DNA from: Mesorhizobium sp. B1-1-8
GTDB lineage: Bacteria; Pseudomonadota; Alphaproteobacteria; Rhizobiales; Rhizobiaceae
Reading direction: 5' to 3'
Length of the DNA: 64,000 nucleotides
Assembly: GCF_006442795.2 (NCBI RefSeq)
Contig: NZ_CP083956.1
Location: forward strand, 5,309,501-5,373,500
Shown here: positions 7,933 to 16,451 of the stretch, one piece after another
Position numbering within the stretch: position 1 is the stretch's first letter
Layout: every line of letters begins with the position of its first letter
The notes under the pieces: model-generated
Seen by the model: only the letters and a program-made list of their open reading frames with translations
Database searches by the model: none
What the model was told of the DNA's origin: nothing
Program-made: the position numbers and the translations under genes

Positions 7933-8375
7933 CCGTAACAGAAGACACCACCCTGGTAATCACGCGTAATTTCGAGGCTCCGTCCACGCGCGTGTTCGAT
8001 GCCTGGCTGACGCGCGAGGAGTGGCAGTCCTGGATCGGGCCCGACGGAGTTGATTGCGAGATTTCCAAGCTCGAACCCCACGTCGGTGGCCAATATCGGC
8101 TTGAGATGCATATGGGCGGTCAAGCGCCGATTGCTGTCGCCGGCGTATTCAAGATCATCGATCGACCCCGCACGTTGAGCTTCACCTGGGGAGCGGAAGG
8201 CGACCTTTCGCGGCAGAGCCTAGTGACGCTCACGTTCACCGAGCTGGAGGGCAAGACCGAAATGACGCTGCGCCAGGAAGGCTTGGGAAGTGCCGCCAAC
8301 CACGATCAGCACGAGCAGGGCTGGAACAGCACGCTGAACAAACTCGCCCGCCATCTTAAGCGGGAGCAGCGTTGA
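7929..8375 (+). CDS. SRPBCC/AHSA1-type protein
   Basis: This 148-residue protein has the Aha1 C-terminal/START-like fold: VITRNFEAPSTRVFDAWLT, then WIGPDGVDCEISKLEPHVGGQYRLEM, ending in the helix HEQGWNSTLNKLARHLK. ArsR plus AHSA1 pairs are common in bacteria, and the partner is thought to bind or modify the compound sensed by the repressor. It starts with GTG overlapping the ArsR stop. Its own stop lies inside the first copy of a 28-bp tandem duplication. Confidence 0.87.
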   Translation: MTVTEDTTLVITRNFEAPSTRVFDAWLTREEWQSWIGPDGVDCEISKLEPHVGGQYRLEMHMGGQAPIAVAGVFKIIDRPRTLSFTWGAEGDLSRQSLVTLTFTELEGKTEMTLRQEGLGSAANHDQHEQGWNSTLNKLARHLKREQR

Positions 8376-8411
8376 TGAGCATTTTAAGCGGGAGCAGCGT
8401 TGATGAGCATT
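8356..8411 (+). repeat. exact 28-bp tandem duplication at a stop/start junction
   Basis: Bases 8356-8383 and 8384-8411 are identical. Each copy contains a GGGAG ribosome-binding site, the TGATG stop/start overlap and the first GST codons. Before the duplication, the SRPBCC stop and GST start would have overlapped. Because 28 is not a multiple of three, the first ATG (8375) now leads into a different frame. Confidence 0.85.
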
Positions 8412-9065
8412 CGGATCAGCGCATTTGCATGGGTGCCACCTGTCGCGCAAGGCTTAGTGCGCGACCTCAGGGTGCGGTGGGCGCTTGAAGAAGCTGGCCT
8501 CGGCTACGAGGAACGAAGGCTCAAGCTGGGTGACAACGCGGCCCCAGAGTATCTTGCCCTGCAGCCGTTCGGCCAGATTCCGGCTTACGAAGAGGATGGT
8601 TTGGCGCTGTTCGAGTCTGGCTCTATCGTGCTGCATATCGCCGAGCGCTGTGAGACGCTTTTGCCCTCGGACCCGAAAGGCGGTGCGCGAACCAAGACCT
8701 GGATGTTCGCGGCCCTCAACACAGTTGAGCCGCCGGTGCTGTTCTTGAACCAACTGCAACAGATGAACAGTCCAGAGGCCGCCGCACTTCAGAAGCCCGT
8801 CGCCGAAGCCGTGCAGCGACGATTGGACGGCGTGGCCAGCCGGCTTAGCAATCGCGACTATCTGGAGGAGGATCAGTTTACGGCTGGCGACCTCCTAATG
8901 ACCACGGTGCTGCGCATCCTTCGCAATACCGATTTGGTCAGCGACATGCCTGTGCTGGTTGCCTACCAGTCGCGCTGCGAGGCGCGCCCCGCCTTCCAAA
9001 GAGCGCTCAGCGCCCAGATGGCCACGTTCCACAGGAACGACCCGGCCCGTCAACCGTCGGCCTGA
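8403..9065 (+). CDS. glutathione S-transferase family protein
   Basis: This is a 220-residue cytosolic GST. The thioredoxin-like N-terminal domain (residues about 1-80) holds the glutathione-site segment QPFGQIPAYEEDGLALFESG, with cis-Pro and Glu-Ser. An all-helical C-terminal domain follows, with the family's FTAGDLLMTTVLR capping motif. The ATG at 8403 lies in the second copy of the tandem duplication and has its own GGGAG site. As third gene of the ArsR operon it fits a detoxification role for a compound sensed by the repressor. Confidence 0.88.
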   Translation: MSIRISAFAWVPPVAQGLVRDLRVRWALEEAGLGYEERRLKLGDNAAPEYLALQPFGQIPAYEEDGLALFESGSIVLHIAERCETLLPSDPKGGARTKTWMFAALNTVEPPVLFLNQLQQMNSPEAAALQKPVAEAVQRRLDGVASRLSNRDYLEEDQFTAGDLLMTTVLRILRNTDLVSDMPVLVAYQSRCEARPAFQRALSAQMATFHRNDPARQPSA

Positions 9066-9073
9066 AAGCGACT

Positions 9074-9097
9074 ATCGGCATCGATTAGCCGATTTTT
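9074..9097 (+). terminator. rho-independent terminator after the GST gene
   Basis: ATCGGC and GCCGAT form a 6-bp stem with an 8-base loop, followed directly by TTTTT. It lies nine bases after the GST stop and would end the ArsR operon before it meets guaA head-on. Confidence 0.6.
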
Positions 9098-9131
9098 CCT
9101 CCAAAGGCCGCGACAGGCTAGGCCGACTACT

Positions 9132-9169
9132 CTACTCCACAGTACTCCCCCTCACTCCCACTCGATCGT
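9132..9169 (-). repeat. guaA: att-like repeat at the guaA 3' end
   Basis: This is the guaA-side partner of the repeat at 7178-7215 (36 of 38 identical). It covers the last codons of guaA (TIEWE), the stop codon at 9152-9154 and about 20 bp beyond. Integration here restores the gene's coding end, as expected for a site-specific integrase using a gene's 3' end as attB. Confidence 0.65.
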
Positions 9170-10729
9170 CCCAGGTGGCTTTGACGTCACGTCGTAGACT
9201 ACCCGGTTGATGCCGCGCACCTCGTTGATGATGCGGGTGGCGGCGGCGGCGAGGAAGCTCATGTCGTAGTGGTAGAAATCCGCGGTCATCCCGTCGACCG
9301 AGGTGACGGCGCGCAGCGCGCAGACGAATTCGTAGGTGCGGCCGTCGCCCATCACGCCGACCGTCTGTACCGGCAAGAGCACGGCGAAGGCCTGCCAGAT
9401 GGCGTCGTAGAGGCCGGCCTTGCGGATTTCGTCGAGATAGATGGCGTCGGCCTCGCGCAGGATCTCCAGCTTCTCGCGCGTGATGCCGCCCGGGCAACGG
9501 ATGGCAAGGCCGGGGCCGGGGAAAGGATGACGGCCGATGAAGCTTTCGGGCAGGCCGAGCTCCTTGCCGAGCGCCCTCACCTCGTCCTTGAACAATTCGC
9601 GCAGCGGCTCGACCAGCTGCATGTTCATGCGCTCGGGCAGACCGCCGACATTGTGGTGCGACTTGATGGTTACCGACGGGCCGCCGGAGAAGGAGACGCT
9701 TTCGATGACGTCGGGATAGAGCGTGCCCTGCGCCAGGAAATCGGCGCCGCCTAGCTTCTTTGCCTCTTCCTCGAAGACTTCGATGAACAGCCGCCCGATG
9801 GTCTTGCGCTTCTTCTCGGGATCCGCTTCGCCCTCCAGCGCCGAGATGAAGCGGTCGGATGCGTCGACCAGGATCAGCGGCAGATTGTAGTGCTGGCGGA
9901 ACATCTCCACCACGCTTTGCGCCTCGTCCTTGCGCATCAGGCCATGGTCGACGAGGATGCAGGTGAGCTGGTCGCCGACCGCTTCGTGGATCAGCAGTGC
10001 CGCGACCGAGGAATCGACGCCGCCCGACAGCGCGCAGATCACCTTGCCTTTGCCGACTTGGCTACGGATCGCTTCGACCGCATGCTCGCGATAGGCGCGC
10101 ATGGTCCAGTCGCCCTCGATGCCGGCGATATTGTGGACGAAGTTCCTGAGCAGCCTGGCGCCGTCAGGCGTGTGCACCACTTCGGGGTGGAACATGATGC
10201 CGTACATCTTGCGCTCGATGTCGCCGAAGATGGCGAAGGGCGAGCCTTCAGATTTGCCAAGCACCTCGAAGCCCGGCGGCAAGGAGATGACGCGGTCGCC
10301 ATGGCTCATCCACACCTGGTGGCGCTGGCCCGGCGCCCACAGGCCCTCGAACAGCGGGCTCTCCTTCTCGATCTCGACGAAGGCGCGGCCGAATTCGCGA
10401 TGCTCGGAGCTCTCCGCGACGCCGCCCATCTGCACGCAGAGCGTCATCTGGCCGTAGCAGATGCCGAGCACCGGCACGCCGGCCTCGAAGACAATCTGCG
10501 GCGCGCGCGGGCTGCCGATGTCGGTGGTGGAGGCCGGGCCGCCGGACAGGATCACCGCTTTCGGATTGATGCGCCTGAAGGCCGCTTCCGCCGACTGGAA
10601 CGGCACGATCTCGGAGAAGACGCCGGCTTCGCGGATGCGGCGGGCGATGAGCTGTGTGAACTGGCTGCCGAAATCGACAATCAGGACAGTGTCGGCCGGG
10701 ACGGTGCTGGAATGATTGGCTGTCGTCAT
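9152..10729 (-). CDS. guaA: GMP synthase (glutamine-hydrolysing)
   Basis: GuaA converts XMP, ATP and glutamine to GMP in the last step of guanine nucleotide synthesis. At 525 residues it has normal length. The N-terminal glutamine amidotransferase domain carries the nucleophile Cys91 in GICYGQM and the His/Glu pair in MFHPEVVH. The ATP-pyrophosphatase P-loop is [10 protein letters not shown], and the C-terminal dimerisation domain ends in [13 protein letters not shown]. Its 3' end is duplicated at 7178-7215, marking it as an integration site. Confidence 0.97.
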   Translation of the reverse strand: MTTANHSSTVPADTVLIVDFGSQFTQLIARRIREAGVFSEIVPFQSAEAAFRRINPKAVILSGGPASTTDIGSPRAPQIVFEAGVPVLGICYGQMTLCVQMGGVAESSEHREFGRAFVEIEKESPLFEGLWAPGQRHQVWMSHGDRVISLPPGFEVLGKSEGSPFAIFGDIERKMYGIMFHPEVVHTPDGARLLRNFVHNIAGIEGDWTMRAYREHAVEAIRSQVGKGKVICALSGGVDSSVAALLIHEAVGDQLTCILVDHGLMRKDEAQSVVEMFRQHYNLPLILVDASDRFISALEGEADPEKKRKTIGRLFIEVFEEEAKKLGGADFLAQGTLYPDVIESVSFSGGPSVTIKSHHNVGGLPERMNMQLVEPLRELFKDEVRALGKELGLPESFIGRHPFPGPGLAIRCPGGITREKLEILREADAIYLDEIRKAGLYDAIWQAFAVLLPVQTVGVMGDGRTYEFVCALRAVTSVDGMTADFYHYDMSFLAAAATRIINEVRGINRVVYDVTSKPPGTIEWE

Positions 10730-10888
10730 GGCGAGCCTTTAGAGAAAGAAACGAGTCGGCGCAATGGGTTGCGCGGTCGCGCCGCTCACTTCGAGCCCGG
10801 TGCGCCGTGGTGGACGCGAGACGCTGATTGGCACCCAATTCAACGGAGTTTGGCCGCCGCAGAGAGTGCAAATTGGCGGGCGGGTGAA

Positions 10889-11902
10889 TTACCGTTTTGC
10901 TTCGATCGACGTGCCGACCAGATGTGATTCCAGTTGTGCGACCAACCCGGCAAGACGGACATGCATGGCGTCGAATGCTGCCCAACGTTCTGTAAGCTTA
11001 TTGAGGCGGTAACCAGGTTCGGTGCCGTTTCCCTTGATATAGGCCAGTAAATCCGTTTCACTGATATTGATGGGCGCGCCACTGGCACACTTGCGGAGCC
11101 AAGCTACAAAATCCTCGCCGCGTGCTTGCGCCGCCTCCTGTTCGCGCTGTGAGGCAGTTTTGGTAAGAACGTGCCCGTATTTGGTGGCGAATTCGAGCGG
11201 CGTGCCCTCGAAATCCGGATCAACTTCTTCCGGCGTTAGAAAGTTGGTCTTCGGAATGTTGCGGCGGAATTCCAGCCCGCGTTGATAGATTTCCTCGGCG
11301 GCGGATTCCTTGGCGGCGGATCGCTTAGCAGCGGTCCGCTTGGCGTGCGGGCCCTTCGGCGGGCGCGCTTTTTCTGATGCAGCTTGAAGCCTGATTCTCT
11401 TGTCCTCGACAGCCTTTTCCAGTTCCGGCGCGTACTGAATAATAGTGCGGGCTCGGGCAAGCGAACCCGTAGAAACTTCCATGATCAAAGCCGCTTCCTT
11501 AACGAAACGATTGTGACCAGGGAGGCTAGGATCACGCGTCGCGCCGGTAGGCATTTTTACCTTTTCTTGGAACTGAATTTGTTGCTTTAAATGCGCGAGC
11601 CTTGCCGCCGCGAAAGCCCGCCGTTCGAAGGTTGAATGTTGTCGCCGATAGTCGTTGAGCGAAACGGCCAGATTAAGCGCATCAATATCGTTTGACGTCC
11701 CTGTATGTTGGAAGCGCGGCTCAATGCCCGCCTCAACGCAGGCGCGGTAGCGGGCGCGCCCGTCTAGAATCCTTCCCTGATAAAGCACGACAGGCACGCG
11801 CATACCGTTGGCCTTGATATCGGCCACGAATTTCGCAAAATCCTCGCCGCTCAGAAGAGGCCAGATTTCGGCGAAAGGATGATCTTGATAGTGAACAGCC
11901 AT
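10889..11902 (-). CDS. ParB-like nuclease-domain protein
   Basis: This 337-residue protein has an N-terminal ParB/Srx-like domain: PLLSGEDFAKFVADIKANGMRVPVV, then ILDGRARYRACVEAGIEP with the DGR-R motif at 47-52. A Lys/Arg/Ala-rich linker (residues about 175-210) precedes a C-terminal region without recognised family. It is not the chromosomal ParB, because it has no adjacent parA and no ParB HTH with spreading motif. Such proteins occur on phages, plasmids and islands. It follows the DGQHR-motif protein by 59 bp and is probably co-transcribed with it. Confidence 0.75.
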   Translation of the reverse strand: MAVHYQDHPFAEIWPLLSGEDFAKFVADIKANGMRVPVVLYQGRILDGRARYRACVEAGIEPRFQHTGTSNDIDALNLAVSLNDYRRQHSTFERRAFAAARLAHLKQQIQFQEKVKMPTGATRDPSLPGHNRFVKEAALIMEVSTGSLARARTIIQYAPELEKAVEDKRIRLQAASEKARPPKGPHAKRTAAKRSAAKESAAEEIYQRGLEFRRNIPKTNFLTPEEVDPDFEGTPLEFATKYGHVLTKTASQREQEAAQARGEDFVAWLRKCASGAPINISETDLLAYIKGNGTEPGYRLNKLTERWAAFDAMHVRLAGLVAQLESHLVGTSIEAKR

Positions 11903-11961
11903 TTGGTTCTGTCCCTGCGGGAGAGATAGAGGCGCATTCGCGCGCCTCCCCGTTGAACGTC

Positions 11962-12951
11962 TTATGCGGCCTCGGCTTGTTTCTGTATGAAACGCGGGAA
12001 CGCTTCATCGACTCTCAGACTGATTTTCTTGACCTGCTCGCCAGCCACCCAGGCATTAAATGCCTTGATGACATGCGCCAAGACCTGATGTTTCTGCATC
12101 GGCTCCTTGGCAACGCTGTTGAATTTCAGGACATGCTGCAAAGCCGCAATCGGGCTTCCCGCGCCGAATTCCTCACCCTCGGAACCCACGTCATTCATGA
12201 ACTCGTCGAGAGTGAATTCATCATGGAGGTCGAGAATCTTGACCGCTGCAAAGGCTGCGACATCGTTATGGCCGATTATCGCGGACGCGGAGGCATGCTC
12301 GCCCGCCATCAATTGAGCGCCTCTACGAACGTTCGGATTCGCTTCGACGTAGTCGATGAATTGCTTAGGCGACATGCGCGGAAGACGATGCTTCTTCGTT
12401 GCCGTGTATGCCTTGTTTTCGTAAAGCTGGGCAATCGCGACCGTTTGTGCAGTCAACGCCGAAAGACCGTTCAGACCCGCCGTGGCCAACGCATCCTTGG
12501 CAGTGCGCGCCTTGACATTGTCGATGTAGGCGAAGGCTGATTTGATCGGCTTGCGCTGATTGACGATATACGTTGCGAACGGTACCCCGGAAAGATAGCA
12601 AGCCCAAAGCCGATGCTGGCCGTCTAATAGCTTGCCGTCTACGTCGAAAATCAGCGGTTGGCCGGTTTCGGGCCAATCCTCCGCGGCCATCTGCTCGGCA
12701 TAGTAAACGATGTTCGCCAATACAGCCTTGCGATTGGACCCAGCTGGGTTCTTTAGCAACAGCCTTTCGGCCGTTTCCGGGGTAATGATGTGCCAGCCGT
12801 CGGAAAGCTTGTCCTCGCTTTCCGGCTGGGTTTTCCTCCATTCCTCGAACTGATCAACCAGCGCGTAGAACGTGTTCGAATTGGCGGTTTTGAGTTCAAG
12901 ATGGAATTTCGGCTCCCATACGGGCGCCGCTGCTTTTTCAACATCACTCAT
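11962..12951 (-). CDS. ParB-superfamily-like protein with DGQHR motif
   Basis: This is a 329-residue protein. The segment QPLIFDVDGKLLDGQHRLWACYLSGVPFATYIV (DGQHR at 110-114) resembles the ParB/Srx catalytic loop, in which the motif is DGxHR. The rest is mostly helical, with a long C-terminal region (NDVAAFAAVKILDLHDEF to AFNAWVAGEQVKKISL). Proteins of this kind are common in phages and integrated elements, with no established function. It sits between two other accessory genes on the same strand. Confidence 0.6.
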   Translation of the reverse strand: MSDVEKAAAPVWEPKFHLELKTANSNTFYALVDQFEEWRKTQPESEDKLSDGWHIITPETAERLLLKNPAGSNRKAVLANIVYYAEQMAAEDWPETGQPLIFDVDGKLLDGQHRLWACYLSGVPFATYIVNQRKPIKSAFAYIDNVKARTAKDALATAGLNGLSALTAQTVAIAQLYENKAYTATKKHRLPRMSPKQFIDYVEANPNVRRGAQLMAGEHASASAIIGHNDVAAFAAVKILDLHDEFTLDEFMNDVGSEGEEFGAGSPIAALQHVLKFNSVAKEPMQKHQVLAHVIKAFNAWVAGEQVKKISLRVDEAFPRFIQKQAEAA

Positions 12952-13046
12952 GGCTTACTCCCATTGCCGCGCCTATCGGGAACGACGGCTGCCCGGCAAC
13001 TTGGCAATATAGGTTGATAGTGCCTATGCTACAAGGCCGAAAAAGC

Positions 13047-13283
13047 CTAGCCGTCGAGTTGCGTCATGGCGGCGGATTGCAACTGTTTCACTGTAATTCT
13101 CTTTGTCGCCAGCAGGCGAGCGATCATGGCGGCATGTGGTGGTATCTGCCGCTCGGCCAGCGCCCAGGCGCGCACCGTGCGCGGAGCAACACTTAGCAAT
13201 CGGGAGAAAGCCAGTTGGGAAAGAGGGATGGCGGCGAGGCAAGCGCGGAATTCGGTCGCCGTCATCGGGACGTAGAGCATCAT
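13047..13283 (-). CDS. small helix-turn-helix DNA-binding protein
   Basis: From the ATG at 13283 this gives about 78 residues. FRACLAAIPLSQLAFSRLLSVAPRTVRAWALAERQIPPHAAMIARLL is a clear helix-turn-helix of the XRE/YdaS-like type. No strong ribosome-binding site is visible, and ATGs at 13280 and 13265 are alternatives. Two direct TGTCATG repeats lie just upstream (about 13294-13310) and could be its operator. It is the first gene of the reverse-strand accessory trio and may regulate it. Confidence 0.6.
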   Translation of the reverse strand: MMLYVPMTATEFRACLAAIPLSQLAFSRLLSVAPRTVRAWALAERQIPPHAAMIARLLATKRITVKQLQSAAMTQLDG

Positions 13284-13501
13284 GCGAATCGGTATGTCAT
13301 GGTTGTCATGAGATGTAGGCGAAATCGACCTAACAAAAAAGCCCGGCGCTATGGCCGATCCATTTCCGCGATGGGACAAACGCGGAATAGCGGCTCTGCT
13401 AAGCTTATGAAATCACGGCGTTTTCCTATGCCTGCACGCTTAGAGATACGGCGCAATGGCTTGCGAGGCCGGCCCCTCAACCGGTTCTTCTTCTTATGCA
13501 C

Positions 13502-14140
13502 TCAATCAAACTGCAGCAGACCGTCGCCGATCGCCTGCTCCAGCTGGCCGACGGCGGCGGCGAGCTTCTCGTCGATGACGTGCAGATACTCCGTCCAGTC
13601 GCCGACATGCCGGAGATCGGCGGCGCCGTCGGAAATGCCGCGAAGGCCGATCAGCGGCACGCCGAACAGCTGGCAGGCGCGCAGGCAGGCGAAAGTCTCC
13701 ATGTCCACCATATCGGCATCGATCGCGTCATAGGCGACGCCGGTGACGATGGCGCCGCCCGTCGACAGGGATGCTTCTCTGATGCCGGGAATCCGAAATG
13801 GCAGCGGCACCGTCACCGGCAGGTCGAGGAACGGCGTCGCCCCCTTTTCGAAGCCGAGCGGCGAGGCGTCGATGTCGCGGTAGGCGACCGACACCGCCTG
13901 GTAGATCTCCGCCTGCTCCAGCCGGCGGCTGCCGGCCGAACCGAGCGAGACGACGAGATCGGGCAGCGCATCCCGGCCTTTGAGCGTCGCAAGCTCGGCG
14001 CCCAGCCGCACACCGGCCTCGACCGGGCCGATGCCGGTCATCAGCGGCGTGAACAGGTTTTTGAGATGCGGGCCGTATTCAGCCTCCGCCGCCATGACGA
14101 AGAGAACGTTCTTGCCCGCAATTCGCACGGCGTCTGCCAT
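13502..14140 (-). CDS. mtnN: 5'-methylthioadenosine/S-adenosylhomocysteine nucleosidase-like
   Basis: This 212-residue protein of the nucleoside phosphorylase/nucleosidase fold removes adenine from MTA or SAH, recycling by-products of methylation and polyamine synthesis. Visible signatures are FVMAAEAEYGPHL near the N terminus, MTGIGPVEAGV for the ribose/phosphate-side loop, SLGSAGS, VDMETFACLRAC (the MExxA motif) and RGISDGAADL containing the catalytic Asp region. It is slightly shorter than the E. coli enzyme. It starts six bases after a thioesterase stop region and is probably in the same operon as that gene. Confidence 0.85.
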   Translation of the reverse strand: MADAVRIAGKNVLFVMAAEAEYGPHLKNLFTPLMTGIGPVEAGVRLGAELATLKGRDALPDLVVSLGSAGSRRLEQAEIYQAVSVAYRDIDASPLGFEKGATPFLDLPVTVPLPFRIPGIREASLSTGGAIVTGVAYDAIDADMVDMETFACLRACQLFGVPLIGLRGISDGAADLRHVGDWTEYLHVIDEKLAAAVGQLEQAIGDGLLQFD

Positions 14141-14143
14141 GGA

Positions 14144-14605
14144 CTAGCCCTCGATCCCGTCGCGGCCGACAACCGTCATCATCGTGCCGGTCATGGTGGC
14201 GATCAGCCTCGCCTCGCCGTCGGCGGCGAAGGCATAGGCCTGGCCGTCGGCGACGATGATGGTGCGGCCGGGCTTGGTGACCGAGCCGCGGAACAGGAAG
14301 CGCTCGCCCCTGCCCGGCGCCAGCAGATTGACCTTGAACTCGATGGTCAGCACGCCGGAATTCTCCGGCATCAGCGAGAACGCCGCATAGCCGCAGGCCG
14401 AGTCCAGCGCCGTCGAAATGACGCCGGCATGCAGGAAGCCGTGCTGCTGGGTGAGCGACGGCGCGTAAGGCATCTCGATCTCGATGATGCCGGGCGTTAC
14501 CAGCGTCAGCTCGGCGCCGATGGTGGCCATCGCTTTCTGGCGGGCAAAAGAGCTCCTGACGCGTTCCTCGAAGTCGGGAGCGGGTACGATCTTAGCTGCT
14601 GCCAT
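14144..14605 (-). CDS. PaaI-type hotdog thioesterase
   Basis: This is a 153-residue single hotdog-domain protein. HGFLHAGVISTALDSACGYAAFS is the helix-plus-active-site segment typical of PaaI/YiiD acyl-CoA thioesterases, followed by the strand EFKVNLLAPGRGERFLFRG and VADGQAYAF. It probably hydrolyses an acyl-CoA, but the acyl group cannot be inferred. It lies directly upstream of mtnN on the same strand with three bases between them. Confidence 0.85.
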   Translation of the reverse strand: MAAAKIVPAPDFEERVRSSFARQKAMATIGAELTLVTPGIIEIEMPYAPSLTQQHGFLHAGVISTALDSACGYAAFSLMPENSGVLTIEFKVNLLAPGRGERFLFRGSVTKPGRTIIVADGQAYAFAADGEARLIATMTGTMMTVVGRDGIEG

Positions 14606-14711
14606 GGCCGTCGCTTTCGTTTGCTGGGAAAGCTTATTGCAGAGGCAGGCAGCAGAGGCAATGTCTTATGTTGCAGTGCAGCAAACCGGACCTGTCCGGG
14701 ACGCGTGGTCC

Positions 14712-16001
14712 TCAACCGGCCCGACGCAACGCATGGAAATAAAACCCGTCGGTGCCGCTCAGTGCCGGCGACAGCGAGATGCCGCCGCAGTCGGCGATGC
14801 GCGCGGCCGCCGCATGGCCGGGAAAATGGCTGTCCCACAGCCGGCGATGATCGACCGGCGCAAAGCCGTCATGGCGTTCGCGGAACGCCGCGACCTGCCC
14901 GCCGTTCTCGGCCTCGAAGACCGAGCAGGTGATGTAGACCAGCAGGCCGCCCGGTTTGACGAAGGCTTGGGCTGAATCGAGGATCGCCTGCTGCTCAGCC
15001 CTGCGGGCATCGAGCTGTCTCTCGGTCAGCCGCCATTTGGCGTCCGGCCGCCGCCGCCAGGTGCCGCTGCCGGTGCAGGGCGCGTCGATCAGCACGATGT
15101 CCATATGGCCAGCGAGCGGCGCAAGCTCCGCCGGCTTGCTGACGATCTGGATGTTGCGGTTGTGCGAGCGGCGGATGCGCTCGAAGATCGGCGCCAGCCG
15201 CGCTTTTTCCGCATCATGGGCAAAGAGCTGGCCGCGGTTGTCCATCTCGGCCGACAGCGCCAGCGTCTTGCCGCCGGCGCCGGCGCAATAGTCGAGCACC
15301 TGCATGCCGGGCTGAGCGCCGGCGAGTGCGGCGGCAAGCTGCGAGCCCTCGTCCTGCACCTCGAACCAGCCCTTCTGGAAGGCGGGTTCGGCCTGCACGT
15401 TGGGATGCCTGCCGTCGCCATCGATCGGCGGAATGCGGATGCCGTGCGGCGCGATCGCCGCCGGCGCGGCACCGGTGCCCTGGAGCTCGGCCAGCACCTT
15501 GTCGCGATCGGACAGCAAGGTGTTGACCCTCAGATCCAGCGGCGGGCGCATCGCCAGGGCTGCGCCCTCTTCGACCCAGGCTTCGCCATAGGCTTGTTCG
15601 AGGAGCGGCGCGCACCAGTCGGGAATGTCGGCGCGCACGGCATCGGGCGCATCGGCAAGCCTTCGCCCGGCGATAACCTTCAACTCGGCCGCGCCGAGCA
15701 GCGGCGGCGCGAACTTGTCGCCGTCGAGCGCCTGGTTGAGCGACTGCGCCGTCTGGCCCCATTCAAGCAGAAGTGCGCCGAAGCCGGTGGCGCGCGGCGT
15801 GTCCTCGCCGAGCAGCCAGCCGGCCGAGCGCCTGCGGCGCAGCGCGTCGTAGACGATGTTGCCGATCGCCGCGCGGTCGCCGCCGCCGGCGAAGCGGTGC
15901 GACAGGCCCCAGTCGCGCAAAGCGTCGGCCACCGGCCGGTGCCGCCGGGCGATGTCTTCCAGAACTTCGATGGCCGCCGCCAGCCGTCCGCCCAGTCGCA
16001 T
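14712..16001 (-). CDS. RsmB/NOP2-family RNA (cytosine-C5) methyltransferase
   Basis: This 429-residue SAM-dependent methyltransferase has an N-terminal NusB-like helical region (residues about 1-130). The Rossmann catalytic domain follows, with motif I YCAGAGGKTLAL, motif IV IDAPCTGSGTWRRRPDAKW (general PC motif) and motif VI VYITCSVFEAEN carrying the nucleophilic Cys. It methylates a cytosine in rRNA or tRNA. The usual companion genes guaB or guaA lie nearby, which fits the common rhizobial order. The precise RNA target is inferred from the family only. Confidence 0.9.
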   Translation of the reverse strand: MRLGGRLAAAIEVLEDIARRHRPVADALRDWGLSHRFAGGGDRAAIGNIVYDALRRRRSAGWLLGEDTPRATGFGALLLEWGQTAQSLNQALDGDKFAPPLLGAAELKVIAGRRLADAPDAVRADIPDWCAPLLEQAYGEAWVEEGAALAMRPPLDLRVNTLLSDRDKVLAELQGTGAAPAAIAPHGIRIPPIDGDGRHPNVQAEPAFQKGWFEVQDEGSQLAAALAGAQPGMQVLDYCAGAGGKTLALSAEMDNRGQLFAHDAEKARLAPIFERIRRSHNRNIQIVSKPAELAPLAGHMDIVLIDAPCTGSGTWRRRPDAKWRLTERQLDARRAEQQAILDSAQAFVKPGGLLVYITCSVFEAENGGQVAAFRERHDGFAPVDHRRLWDSHFPGHAAAARIADCGGISLSPALSGTDGFYFHALRRAG

Positions 16002-16451
16002 GTCGTCTTTCCGCTACGCTACAAATTGTTCCGGCCCGCTCTTAATGCGTTTCGGGCCAGGATTGAAACAGTTCTATTTTTGGCAAGCACGAGCGACCCG
16101 CACCAAAGGCAGCGAATGGTCGCCATCGCAAAGCCTTGCCGCCAGCGTGAAAGTGAAAAATGCCCAAGAAGGTCCGGAACAATTTAGCCAGTACATGAAC
16201 GGGCCCTAATGCAATCAACTGGCGTGTTCAAGCAAGCACGCTGGCTTAACCACTCAAAGCGCGTCGCGATCTTTCAGATTCGCTCCATGCGCTTTGGGTT
16301 TTTGATTTTACGCATGTCTTTGTCCCGAAACCGGTTCCCACTTTCGGGAGACATGCTTTGGCTTTCCAAGTTTTCCAGGTGGGAATACTCTTTCGCACGT
16401 GATTCGCGACGCGGGAAACGCGATTTGGCGGATCCTCACGAGGAGAGGACA
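16002..16451. other. 450-bp gap with one palindromic repeat, upstream of aqpZ
   Basis: I see no gene. Forward and reverse frames here have atypical composition for coding sequence. The interspersed palindrome at 16312-16356 is listed separately. A GAGGAGAGGA ribosome-binding site for aqpZ ends the stretch. Confidence 0.5.
16312..16356. repeat. interspersed palindromic repeat (rhizobial type)
   Basis: The outer arms GCATGTCT and AGACATGC and the inner arms CCCGAAA and TTTCGGG enclose CCGGTTCCCAC. Elements with a central GGTTCCCAC and outer CATGTC arms are abundant in intergenic regions of rhizobial genomes. In RNA it would form a long stem-loop. Confidence 0.65.

Noticed and set aside
9890..10927. 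Long forward frame across guaA
   Set aside because: It has no domain and mirrors guaA codon structure.
10889..11902. Chromosome-partition parB
   Set aside because: There is no parA, no parS-like site in view and the C-terminal part does not match ParB dimerisation domains.
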